Shown here: positions 1 through 5,667 of the stretch, piece by piece
Layout of the letters: every line of letters starts with the position of its first letter
Numbering within the stretch: position 1 is the first letter of the stretch
Assembly: GCA_007128865.1 (NCBI GenBank)
Contig: SKWP01000399.1
Coordinates: 1 to 6,850 of the forward strand
Source of the DNA: Paracoccaceae bacterium
GTDB lineage: Bacteria; Pseudomonadota; Alphaproteobacteria; Rhodobacterales; Rhodobacteraceae
Direction: 5' to 3'
Length of the DNA: 6,850 nt
Position numbers and translations under genes: made by a program
The notes under the pieces: generated by a model
Told to the model about the DNA's origin: nothing
Databases searched by the model: none
Seen by the model: the letters and a program-made list of their open reading frames with translations, nothing else

Positions 1-18
1 CGGCATCCGATGATGCCG
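1..18. repeat. Short perfect hairpin at the left edge
   Basis: CGGCATC (1-7) and GATGCCG (12-18) form a perfect 7-bp stem around a CGAT loop. It lies about 90 nt beyond the soxYZ stop and could be part of its terminator. The bases that would follow it on the minus strand are outside the window, so a T-tract cannot be judged; on the plus strand it is followed by G-rich sequence, not Ts. The rest of 19-109 holds an A/T-richer patch (about 42-72) and no gene that I can support. Confidence 0.35.
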
Positions 19-109
19 GGCGGCGGGGCGACTGCCTTCAGGTTCTAAAGTATTGCTATTGTGTCATTTAGCGCGTTGCCGAGTGCGGCGCGCATCGTTC
101 CGGACAGGG

Positions 110-970
110 TCAGGTAACCTCGATCCTTGCAGTTGCGGTAAAGGTCATGTCGAAAGTGTCGTACCAGCTGAACTCGAATTCACCGCTTTCTTCTGCGCGC
201 GCGAAGAACGAAAAATAGGGATTGGTCGATATCGCAGGATAGGGGCGCGCGCGAAAGATCTCCCGGCCGTTATAGACGCAACCGAATCGCGAGATGATTC
301 GCTGGCGGATCCAGCCGAGCGTCGCATCGCGCCGCATCCCGGTTTCCATCGGGTGCGAGATCAGCGCACGCACGGGGATGATTTCGCCCCGGCGTGCGGT
401 TGCAGGCACGCTGACGCGCGGCACCGGCTGGAACGCGCGCACGTCGTCATCGGTGCCGGTGCCGATCTGGCCGCAGGCGCCAAAGCTGACGGTTATCGAA
501 CGATCCGCCCGCAGGTGCCGGCCATCGCTCATCTGCGCGACCACGGTGACGGTTTGCGATGTCTCCAGGCGAACGCGGGTGCTGAATTCGGCGCGTCCGG
601 CCCCGGGCAGGAACCACGCCGAAAGCGCATGCGGCGTCGGGTTGCCGTCCATCACCATGTGCACGACCCGCGGATAGTCGTCGGATGTCATGGCACAGTC
701 GAAACGCACGGTTATCGGAACCGAATGCCCGGCATCGGCGTGCTGGGGCAGGTCTATCTCGATGCCGTCATGTTCAAATCCGACATCGCCGAAAAAGGCC
801 CGGATTGCATGTTCGGCATCCCGCCATAGCGGATCGAGGCCCTCAAGATCGGTGACCTGGGCCAGGGTCTGCGGCGCCAGCGCGCCCATCCACAACCCCG
901 CGCCGGCGCCAACGAGCAATTGGCGGCGGGAAAGCATCGGGGCGGGGTAAACAAAAGGTCCGGTTGACAT
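110..970 (-). CDS. soxYZ: SoxY-SoxZ fusion, thiosulfate-oxidation sulfur carrier
   Basis: A 286-residue exported protein joining both subunits of the Sox sulfur carrier. A Tat signal (SRRQLLV at 14-20, then a hydrophobic stretch to about 38) leads into a SoxY domain (about 45-168; NPTPHA near 110, TRVRLETSQTV at 131-141, DG at 149-150). A short linker follows, then a SoxZ domain (about 180-286) with ISHPMETG (204-211), NGREIF (234-239) and AISTNPYFSFF (246-256). In the Sox pathway sulfur intermediates are carried covalently on a SoxY cysteine. Here the matching residue is Cys166 in FGACGQIG, which is internal and not the canonical C-terminal GGCGG. The ATG at 970 has GGAGG (976-980) 5 nt upstream. 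Fused SoxYZ-like carriers are also known near quinoprotein dehydrogenases, so that role is an alternative; the soxXA and fcc neighbours favour sulfur oxidation. Identity is firm; the exact partner enzymes are inferred. Confidence 0.9.
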   Translation of the reverse strand: MSTGPFVYPAPMLSRRQLLVGAGAGLWMGALAPQTLAQVTDLEGLDPLWRDAEHAIRAFFGDVGFEHDGIEIDLPQHADAGHSVPITVRFDCAMTSDDYPRVVHMVMDGNPTPHALSAWFLPGAGRAEFSTRVRLETSQTVTVVAQMSDGRHLRADRSITVSFGACGQIGTGTDDDVRAFQPVPRVSVPATARRGEIIPVRALISHPMETGMRRDATLGWIRQRIISRFGCVYNGREIFRARPYPAISTNPYFSFFARAEESGEFEFSWYDTFDMTFTATARIEVT

Positions 971-986
971 ATCATCCTCCGTCCTG

Positions 987-998
987 AAACCTAGGTTT
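987..998. promoter_or_regulatory. 12-bp perfect palindrome, operator-like
   Basis: AAACCTAGGTTT is a perfect 12-bp palindrome 16 bp upstream of the soxYZ start codon and directly before its ribosome site. It contains CTAG, a tetranucleotide usually scarce in proteobacterial genomes. Its overlap with the candidate -10 makes a repressor site plausible. No specific regulator family is recognised. Confidence 0.4.
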
Positions 999-1016
999 GT
1001 GGCGGTGCCGGTTCAA
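988..1016 (-). promoter_or_regulatory. soxYZ: Candidate soxYZ promoter
   Basis: Read on the minus strand, TTGAAC (1011-1016) and TAGGTT (988-993) are separated by exactly 17 bp and point into soxYZ. The -10 match is weak and lies inside the 987-998 palindrome. The implied start, near 981, would leave a very short leader just before the GGAGG site, so this is only a candidate. Confidence 0.3.
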
Positions 1017-1079
1017 CCCCGAGTCGGCCTGCGATGGCCGCCGCCTCGGGCAGGACCGGGTATTGTTCATCCGGAAAGC

Positions 1080-1123
1080 GGGAATAGTTCCCTCCCCGAC
1101 ATGGCCGCGCAACTGGCGCGGCC
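1080..1123 (+). repeat. Two inverted repeats in the Sel1 gene leader
   Basis: GGGAA-TAG-TTCCC (1080-1092) is a compact inverted repeat. GGCCGCGC (1103-1110) and GCGCGGCC (1116-1123) form a perfect 8-bp stem with a 5-nt loop. Both lie in the roughly 200-bp divergent gap, 47-90 bp before the Sel1 ATG. They could be an operator and a leader hairpin. The second is not followed by a T-tract, so it is not a standard terminator. No clear promoter was seen for the plus-strand gene. Confidence 0.35.
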
Positions 1124-1169
1124 GGTTTCGGGGACAGTCTCTTTGAGTAAAGACCGTGGAGGAAAAACC

Positions 1170-1850
1170 ATGACACGTTTCGGACCCTCTTACTGGCTGG
1201 TTGCGGCCGGCTTTTCCGCTGTACTTGCTTCCGCGGCCCTGGCCGATGATCGTATCGGGGCCGGTGCCGAGGCCTTTGACGCGGGCGATCATGCGGCGGC
1301 CCTCGCGGCCTGGCTGCCGCTGGCCGAGGCGGGGGATGCCACCGCACAGTTCAATGTCGGCCTGCTGCATGATCAGGGGCATCTGGGCGACCGCGATCTC
1401 GGCGCGGCGCTTGACTGGCTCGAACGCGCCGCCGCGCAGGGCGATGCCCGTGCGGCCTTCAGCCTGGGGCTGATCCACGACGAAGGCGACGGGGTGCCGC
1501 GCGACATGGCCGCCGCCGTCAGATGGTACGCTCAGGCCGGCGAGGCCGGTGATGCGCTGGCGCAGTTCCGGCTTGGCCAGATCCTGATGGATGGCGACGG
1601 GGTGCCGCAGGACGAGGCCGAGGCCGCCCGCTGGATGCTGATGGCCGGCGAGCAGAACCATGCCGAGGCACAGTTCGCGCTGGCGACGATGTATGCCATG
1701 GGCCGCGGGGTCGAGCGCAGCCTCGGAACCGCAAACCAGTGGAACGAACGCGCCGACGTCTCGCAGATGTCCGGTGTCAGCTCGACGGCCTGCAACCTGC
1801 GCAGCGTCGACAGGCTGGCCGAGTGCCGCCGGGTTGTGCCGCAGCGCTGA
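1170..1850 (+). CDS. Exported Sel1-repeat protein (soxA-soxYZ spacer)
   Basis: A 226-residue protein with a Sec-type signal peptide (hydrophobic core about 8-24, probable cleavage after ALA at 25) and about four Sel1-type TPR-like repeats (about 54-90, 91-127, 128-163, 164-196). The repeats are marked by AQFNVGLLHD, AAFSLGLIHDEGDGVP, AQFRLGQILMDGDGVP and AQFALATMYAMGRGV. The C-terminal tail carries Cys208 and Cys219, which could form a disulfide. Sel1 repeats build alpha-solenoid scaffolds for protein contacts; no enzyme motif is visible. The ATG at 1170 is chosen because GGAGG (1158-1162) sits 7 nt upstream and the signal peptide begins there; the frame stays open back to 999 but that extension is not credible. 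It faces away from soxYZ and runs into soxA, 5 bp away. It resembles the Sel1 gene at 4944-5492. Its role in sulfur metabolism is unknown. Confidence 0.88.
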   Translation: MTRFGPSYWLVAAGFSAVLASAALADDRIGAGAEAFDAGDHAAALAAWLPLAEAGDATAQFNVGLLHDQGHLGDRDLGAALDWLERAAAQGDARAAFSLGLIHDEGDGVPRDMAAAVRWYAQAGEAGDALAQFRLGQILMDGDGVPQDEAEAARWMLMAGEQNHAEAQFALATMYAMGRGVERSLGTANQWNERADVSQMSGVSSTACNLRSVDRLAECRRVVPQR

Positions 1851-1862
1851 CACCTTCAGCGC
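1844..1862. terminator. Hairpin spanning two convergent stop codons
   Basis: GCGCTGA (1844-1850), loop CACCT and TCAGCGC (1856-1862) form a perfect 7-bp stem. The TGA of the Sel1 gene and the TGA of soxA (minus strand) occupy the two arms symmetrically. It might act as a bidirectional transcription stop between convergent genes, but there is no T-tract on either side because both flanks are coding. Part of the symmetry follows simply from both genes ending in CGC-TGA. Confidence 0.35.
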
Positions 1863-2662
1863 CGAACCGCCGGGGTCTCGACGGCCAGGCCCCGGCCGCG
1901 CCACGCAAGATAGAGTTCGAGCGCGAGGTAGACGTCCGAACCCAGCGCATTGGGTTCGGCGCGCAACGAGGTGTTGCACCATTCGAACATCCGGTGGCGG
2001 GATGCCACCGCATCCCACATCAGCCGGTAGATGGGAAACCCGTTGATCTGCCCTTGGCTGACCACATCGCCCCGCAGGCGCTGGCCGACAAGATCATCGT
2101 GACAATGCGAACAGGCAAGGTCGAGCTGGCCGCGACGGGCGTGAAAATATTCCCGGCCGGCCTCGAAATAGGGCGCTGCCGGACCGTCGATTTCAACCTC
2201 CATCGGCATGCCGCGCGACTGCAGGCCCACATAGGCCGAAAGCCCCAGCAGCGCCGCCCCCTCATGGGGCAGGGCGGGGGCTTCCATGCGGCGGGTGCGG
2301 CAGTCGTTGATGCGCGACTCGATGTTGACCAGCTGCCCGAGTTCGGCGTCATGCAGCGGATAGCGGGCAGCCACGCCGCGCATCGAGTCTTCGGCCGCCC
2401 CGTGACAATCCGCGCAGGACTGCCCCGCTGCGCCATCCGGCTGCGACCACAGCATCCGCCCGGTGTCGACGGCAAACATCGCAGGATTCAGGAAGTCATC
2501 GTCCTGCAGCATGCGCGTCGCGCTTTCCATGAACAGATAGCCGGACTTGCGGCCATCGATCTCCATCGGCGCCGGGGTGGTCTGCTGGGCTTGCGGTGCC
2601 GCCGCCATGGATAGGGCCACCGCGCCGGCGACGACCGCGGCAAGCTTGTGTCCGGCCCTCAC
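1856..2662 (-). CDS. soxA: SoxA, diheme cytochrome c subunit of SoxAX
   Basis: A 268-residue periplasmic diheme cytochrome that with SoxX forms the enzyme oxidatively joining thiosulfate to the SoxY cysteine. It has a signal peptide (about 1-26, ending near AQA), a first heme site CADCH (83-87), Cys121 in NDCR as the probable axial ligand of that heme, a second heme site CSHCH (184-188), and Cys229 in FEWCN as the probable catalytic cysteine ligand, which is a persulfide in characterised SoxA. Both heme sites are present, so this is the diheme form, not the form lacking the N-terminal heme. The start is GTG at 2662, overlapping the soxX stop as GTGA, with GGGAG (2671-2675) 8 nt upstream. Reading further upstream in frame only runs antisense-like through soxX. 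It is the last gene of the unit and meets the convergent Sel1 gene 5 bp away. Identity is firm from motifs and position. Confidence 0.95.
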   Translation of the reverse strand: MRAGHKLAAVVAGAVALSMAAAPQAQQTTPAPMEIDGRKSGYLFMESATRMLQDDDFLNPAMFAVDTGRMLWSQPDGAAGQSCADCHGAAEDSMRGVAARYPLHDAELGQLVNIESRINDCRTRRMEAPALPHEGAALLGLSAYVGLQSRGMPMEVEIDGPAAPYFEAGREYFHARRGQLDLACSHCHDDLVGQRLRGDVVSQGQINGFPIYRLMWDAVASRHRMFEWCNTSLRAEPNALGSDVYLALELYLAWRGRGLAVETPAVRR

Positions 2663-3141
2663 GGTGCAGGCTCCCGCAGACCGGCCAGATAGGCGACCAC
2701 ATCCTCGATCTGCTGGGCGGTATAGATTGGTCTGCCGTCGAAACGGCCGAGCACCCGGTAAAGCCCGTCGGTGCGATAGTATGACGGCATGATGGTCTCG
2801 GGGTTGTAGGACCGCGGGTCGACAAGACGCTGGCGCAGTTCCGCGACGCTGTATCGGCTGCCCACCCCGTGCAGGGGCGGGCCCACATTGCCGTGGTCGG
2901 GCTCTTCGGTGATAGGCATGCCGTGGCAGATCAGGCAACTTGCCGCGCCCTGATCGCGCACGATCTGCCGGCCGCGGGCCGGGTTGCCGGGCTGATCTGT
3001 CAGCGCTTCGTGCAGCGCCGGCAGGTCGGCCGCAGCCGGGGTCGCGGGCATCGCCAGCCATCCGGCCGCAGCCACGCAGACCGCGGCCACGGCCCTGCTG
3101 CCGGCGCGCTTTCCGGTGGGTTTCAGGCGTGGCTCAGCCAT
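2659..3141 (-). CDS. soxX: SoxX, monoheme cytochrome c subunit of SoxAX
   Basis: A 160-residue exported monoheme c-type cytochrome that accepts the electrons from SoxA. A signal peptide (about 12-38, ending PAAA) precedes NPARGRQIV (53-61), heme site CLICH (69-73), GNVGPPLHGVGSRY (84-97), the axial methionine Met118 in TIMPSYYR and the closing IEDVVAYLAGL (145-155). All are typical of SoxX. The ATG at 3141 sits inside the end of fccB (ATGGCTGA, 8-nt overlap) with a modest AGGA site (3147-3150) 5 nt upstream, so translation is probably coupled to fccB. An in-frame extension upstream exists but would run through fccB and precede the signal peptide. soxA follows with a 4-nt overlap, fitting the 1:1 SoxAX complex. 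Confidence 0.95.
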   Translation of the reverse strand: MAEPRLKPTGKRAGSRAVAAVCVAAAGWLAMPATPAAADLPALHEALTDQPGNPARGRQIVRDQGAASCLICHGMPITEEPDHGNVGPPLHGVGSRYSVAELRQRLVDPRSYNPETIMPSYYRTDGLYRVLGRFDGRPIYTAQQIEDVVAYLAGLREPAP

Positions 3142-4411
3142 AGATGTCCTGCGTGATGCTCGTGTACCATCCGCGGGCATACCGGGCCTCGCGCAGCCTG
3201 AATTCGGGATCGGCGCCCATGGGGCTGACCCCGCCGGCGCCCTGCACCGCCACGATGCTGCCTTCCGGCCCGATCCGGAACACATCGGCCACGGTGATCC
3301 CGTAGTCCGGCCCGACGAGGCTGTAGCAGGTGTTCACGAAGCTCGGTTCGGCCAGCGATTCACCCGCGAACAGCGCCGCGATGGCACGGGCACAGACCAT
3401 GGCCTGCGTTCCGGCCGAAAAGCCCGATTTCGGCATGGCACCGGCAATCACCGCATCGCCCAGAACATGCACGCCTTCAGCAACCACCGATTCGAAACTG
3501 CGCGGATCGACCCGGCACCACTGGCCGCCCTCGGTCAGCCCCGCATCATGCACGATCCGGCCGGCCCGCTGTGGCGGGATGACATTGGCAACATCGGCGC
3601 GGTGGGTATCGAACTCTGTCTGGAGCACACCGGTATCGGGGTCTACCGCGATCAGGCCGCCGGTCTGGCCGAAGGGCAGCCATTCGATCATGTCGCCGTA
3701 AAGCTGCGCCCAGCCTTCCTGAAACAGGCCCTGTTTGGAAAACTGGTCCTTGTCGTCGAGCAGCAGGATCTTGGAGCGCGGCTTGTGGGTGCGGAAGTAG
3801 TTGGCGATCAGGCTGGCCCGCTCATAGGGGCCGGGCGGGCACCGATAGGGGGTCTGCGGGATCGCCATGACGAATACGCCGCCGTCCTCCATCGCCTCCA
3901 GCTGGCGCCGCAGCAATAGCGTCTGTGACCCCGCCTGCCAGGCATGCGGCATCCTTTCGGCGGCGGCCTCGTCATAGCCGTCGATGGCTTCCATGATCAG
4001 GTCGATGCCGGGCGAAACCACCAGCCGGTCATAGCCCAGCCGGTCGCCGCCCGTCAGCCGCAGTTCGCGGCCGGCCGGATCGATGGCCTCGACATTGGCC
4101 TGCACCACCTCCACCCCGTCACGGCGCAACCCGTCATAGCTGTGGGTGATCGATTCGATGCCCAGCAGGCCGCCAAGGACAAGGTTGCTGAACGGGCAGG
4201 TGACAAAATGCGGGTTCCGCTCGACCAGCGTGACCGAAAGCCCGGGCGCCATGCGGCGCAGATACCGCGCGCAGGTCGCGCCGCCAAAGCCGCCGCCCAC
4301 GATCACGACGCGGCCTTGTGTCGCGCCGCGCGCGATTGCCGGCATCCCCAGCAGCGGCGCGGCGGTCAGCATGCCCAGCGTCTGGCGGCGGGTCGGTTCG
4401 GATGTGCGCAT
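3134..4411 (-). CDS. fccB: FccB/SoxF, flavoprotein of sulfide dehydrogenase
   Basis: A 425-residue FAD protein, the sulfide-oxidising subunit of flavocytochrome c sulfide dehydrogenase. It oxidises periplasmic sulfide to sulfur and passes electrons to its cytochrome partner. A Tat signal (TRRQTLG at 7-13) precedes the dinucleotide-binding fold VVIVGGGFGG (35-44). Cys72 in TCPFSN matches the cysteine that binds FAD covalently in the Allochromatium enzyme. Cys191 in RCPPGPYERAS and Cys362 in NTCYSLVGP match the redox-active cysteine pair. GDA (318-320), MPKSGFSAGTQ (326-336) and the C-terminal WYTSITQDIYG complete the family pattern. The start is ATG at 4411, with GGAGG (4420-4424) 8 nt upstream; a GTG at 4438 in frame is less likely because it lies before that ribosome site. 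fccA precedes by 27 nt and soxX overlaps its end. The same protein is called SoxF in Sox clusters. Confidence 0.95.
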   Translation of the reverse strand: MRTSEPTRRQTLGMLTAAPLLGMPAIARGATQGRVVIVGGGFGGATCARYLRRMAPGLSVTLVERNPHFVTCPFSNLVLGGLLGIESITHSYDGLRRDGVEVVQANVEAIDPAGRELRLTGGDRLGYDRLVVSPGIDLIMEAIDGYDEAAAERMPHAWQAGSQTLLLRRQLEAMEDGGVFVMAIPQTPYRCPPGPYERASLIANYFRTHKPRSKILLLDDKDQFSKQGLFQEGWAQLYGDMIEWLPFGQTGGLIAVDPDTGVLQTEFDTHRADVANVIPPQRAGRIVHDAGLTEGGQWCRVDPRSFESVVAEGVHVLGDAVIAGAMPKSGFSAGTQAMVCARAIAALFAGESLAEPSFVNTCYSLVGPDYGITVADVFRIGPEGSIVAVQGAGGVSPMGADPEFRLREARYARGWYTSITQDIYG

Positions 4412-4438
4412 CGTCGATCCCTCCTGTCTCGGAGGCAC

Positions 4439-4783
4439 TTACTGTGCCTTGGTTGCGAAATAGGCGACAATGGCCGCGATTTCAGGTTCGTCATAGCCGC
4501 GTGCTATGCGGTTCATCACCGTTGCCGGGCGTGCGCCGCTGCGGAAATCGAGCATGGCGCGGCTCAGGTCTTCTGGCGTCATTCCGGCGATCGACGGGAT
4601 TTCGCCTGGGCTGTGGCCGTCGGTGCCGTGGCAGCTTGCACAGGGGGCGGCCAGGACCGCACCGCGCACCGCATCGCCGGCTGATGCCGCCACCGGCAGG
4701 CATGCCGCGGCAACAAGCACCAGCGCGGGCACCTGCAGGGGTCTTGTCGTCGCTGCGGGCGGTCGCGCGGCGAGATTGCTCAT
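4439..4783 (-). CDS. fccA: Monoheme cytochrome c, probable FccA subunit
   Basis: A 114-residue exported class I cytochrome c, the likely electron-accepting partner of FccB. A signal peptide (hydrophobic about 18-35, ending ASA) leads to heme site CASCH (48-52), GEIPSIAGM (60-68), and RPATVMNRIARGY (85-97) with Met90 as the probable axial ligand, ending in EIAAIVAYFATK. The TVMxRIAxGY and EIxAIxAYFA pattern is typical of flavocytochrome c sulfide dehydrogenase cytochromes. It has only one heme, like the small green-sulfur-bacterial subunit and unlike the diheme Allochromatium FccA or SoxE. The ATG at 4783 has GGAGG (4792-4796) 8 nt upstream; the longer in-frame reading to 4933 adds an unlikely leader before the signal. 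It lies 27 nt before fccB. The 160-nt gap back to the Sel1 gene holds only short GC-rich inverted repeats. A generic cytochrome c role is the alternative. Confidence 0.9.
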   Translation of the reverse strand: MSNLAARPPAATTRPLQVPALVLVAAACLPVAASAGDAVRGAVLAAPCASCHGTDGHSPGEIPSIAGMTPEDLSRAMLDFRSGARPATVMNRIARGYDEPEIAAIVAYFATKAQ

Positions 4784-4943
4784 TCTGGGTTCCTCCCTGT
4801 CGGTGTCGTGGTCGGGAAACGCTGCCGCATGCCATCCGTGGCGCCAGCGCCCGAAAGCTCCGGCGCATGGGCCGGGCCGGGGACTGCGGCGGTTGCCGCC
4901 CTGCCAATCCCTGCGGATGCTGCCGTCTGCCATCGGTGCCGGG
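4784..4943. other. 160-bp spacer between Sel1 gene and fccA
   Basis: No credible gene. It contains the fccA ribosome site (4792-4796) and small inverted repeats, GGCGC-CA-GCGCC (4840-4851) and GGCGG-TTG-CCGCC (4888-4900). Neither has a T-tract. It is the largest gap within the proposed minus-strand operon, so an internal promoter or processing point is possible, but none is evident. Confidence 0.5.
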
Positions 4944-5492
4944 TCAACTGCCGGGCATCAGCACAAGCGGTGTGCTGCGGACCATGTGGTTGTGTGTGCT
5001 GTCCTCGACCAGGCATTCGGTTTCGTTCGCCAGCTCGTCCAGCCGCAGCGCCTCGCCCAGATTGCGCGGGACGCCACGGCCGGTTGCATGCAGGATCGAA
5101 AGGCTCATCATCGAGGCAGTATGGCCGAGATCGGACGCAAAGCGGAACCATTCCGCCGCCGCCTCCGGATCGGCCGGCACGCCGCGGCCTTCGGCAAGCA
5201 TCAGCCCCAGATTGTAGGCCGCGATCGGGTCGCCCTGTTCGGCCGAACGCCGGAACCATTCTGCCGCGGTGGCCGTGTCGCGGGGCACGCCCTGACCCAG
5301 ATCATGCAGGATGCCGAGGTTGAACTGCGCCAGCGGATCGCCCGCATCGGCAAGCCGGCGCCAGATGTCAGCGGCCGCCTCGAAATCGCCGTTGCGATAG
5401 GCTTCCATACCTGCGCCGACGGTGGACGCGCTTGCCGGCGTCACCAGAAGCCCCAGCGCGAAAAGGGCTGACGCGCCGAAAATCCTCAACAT
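4944..5492 (-). CDS. Exported Sel1-repeat protein heading the fcc-sox unit
   Basis: A 182-residue protein with a signal peptide (hydrophobic 4-19, probable cleavage after ASA near 22) and about three and a half Sel1-type repeats: from 50 (AQFNLGILHDLGQGVP), from 87 (AAYNLGLMLAEGRGVP) and from 123 (SMMSLSILHATGRGVP). A short non-repeat tail contains the only cysteine, Cys160. The ATG at 5492 is chosen because a purine-rich AGGGGGG (5501-5507) lies 8 nt upstream and the signal peptide starts at once; an in-frame ATG at 5576 has no such support. Its N-terminal plan (VGAGMEAYRNGDFEAA) parallels the other Sel1 protein in this window (IGAGAEAFDAGDHAAA), so the two are probably paralogues. It is the first gene of the probable Sel1-fccA-fccB-soxX-soxA unit. 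Function unknown; a periplasmic scaffold or assembly role is inference only. Confidence 0.87.
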   Translation of the reverse strand: MLRIFGASALFALGLLVTPASASTVGAGMEAYRNGDFEAAADIWRRLADAGDPLAQFNLGILHDLGQGVPRDTATAAEWFRRSAEQGDPIAAYNLGLMLAEGRGVPADPEAAAEWFRFASDLGHTASMMSLSILHATGRGVPRNLGEALRLDELANETECLVEDSTHNHMVRSTPLVLMPGS

Positions 5493-5602
5493 TCCGCGAT
5501 CCCCCCTGTTGTCGTCAATTGTGCCGCAGGCATGAACTTGCAGCATGGCGGCCATTGGCCCAACACGCCTCGGCAACGCCTCCTCCGCCCACCGCTGGAT
5601 TC

Positions 5603-5631
5603 AATCTAGACCAGCGCGGCGGGAAAATCCA
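5603..5631 (-). promoter_or_regulatory. Candidate promoter of the Sel1-fcc-soxXA unit
   Basis: On the minus strand TGGATT (5626-5631) and TAGATT (5603-5608) are spaced by exactly 17 bp and face the Sel1 gene, implying a start near 5596 and a leader of about 100 nt. The odd palindrome GATT-C-AATC (5598-5606) overlaps the -10. The -35 is weak, which would fit dependence on an activator bound at the dyad just upstream. Confidence 0.35.
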
Positions 5632-5640
5632 CATTCAGAA

Positions 5641-5667
5641 GACATGTTGTTGCTACAACAATCTGTC
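5641..5667. promoter_or_regulatory. 27-bp dyad, probable regulator site
   Basis: The core TTGTTG (5647-5652), CTA, CAACAA (5656-5661) is a perfect inverted repeat. It extends outward, after two unpaired positions per side, to GACA (5641-5644) and TGTC (5664-5667). It stands 9 bp upstream of the candidate -35, centred near -58 for the predicted start, a usual place for an activator. It is also conspicuously A/T-rich for this genome. The regulator is not identifiable from the window. Confidence 0.45.

Noticed and set aside
1..48. Possible C-terminus of a plus-strand gene (open frame to TAA at 46-48)
   Set aside because: Only 15 codons are visible with no recognisable motif, and the hairpin at 1-18 argues for an intergenic position.
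53..829. Plus-strand 258-residue frame opposite soxYZ
   Set aside because: Antisense of soxYZ; the SoxZ and SoxY motifs are on the other strand.
1063..1090. TTGTTC ... TAGTTC as a promoter for the plus-strand Sel1 gene
   Set aside because: Both hexamers match the consensus poorly; not enough to annotate.
972..2018. Long minus-strand open frame opposite the Sel1 gene
   Set aside because: It is the complement of a gene with a signal peptide, clear repeats and a GGAGG site; its own translation is Arg/Gly/Pro-rich with no family pattern, as expected of antisense frames in GC-rich DNA.
1739..2614. Plus-strand frame of 291 residues across soxA
   Set aside because: It lies antisense to soxA, whose heme and catalytic cysteine motifs are unmistakable; His/Arg-rich shadow translation with no recognised domain.
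3116..3919. Plus-strand frame opposite fccB
   Set aside because: Shadow of fccB, which carries all diagnostic flavin and cysteine motifs on the minus strand.
4506..5471. Plus-strand 321-residue frame across fccA and the Sel1 gene
   Set aside because: It spans two real minus-strand genes and the gap between them; no plausible start signal or domain.
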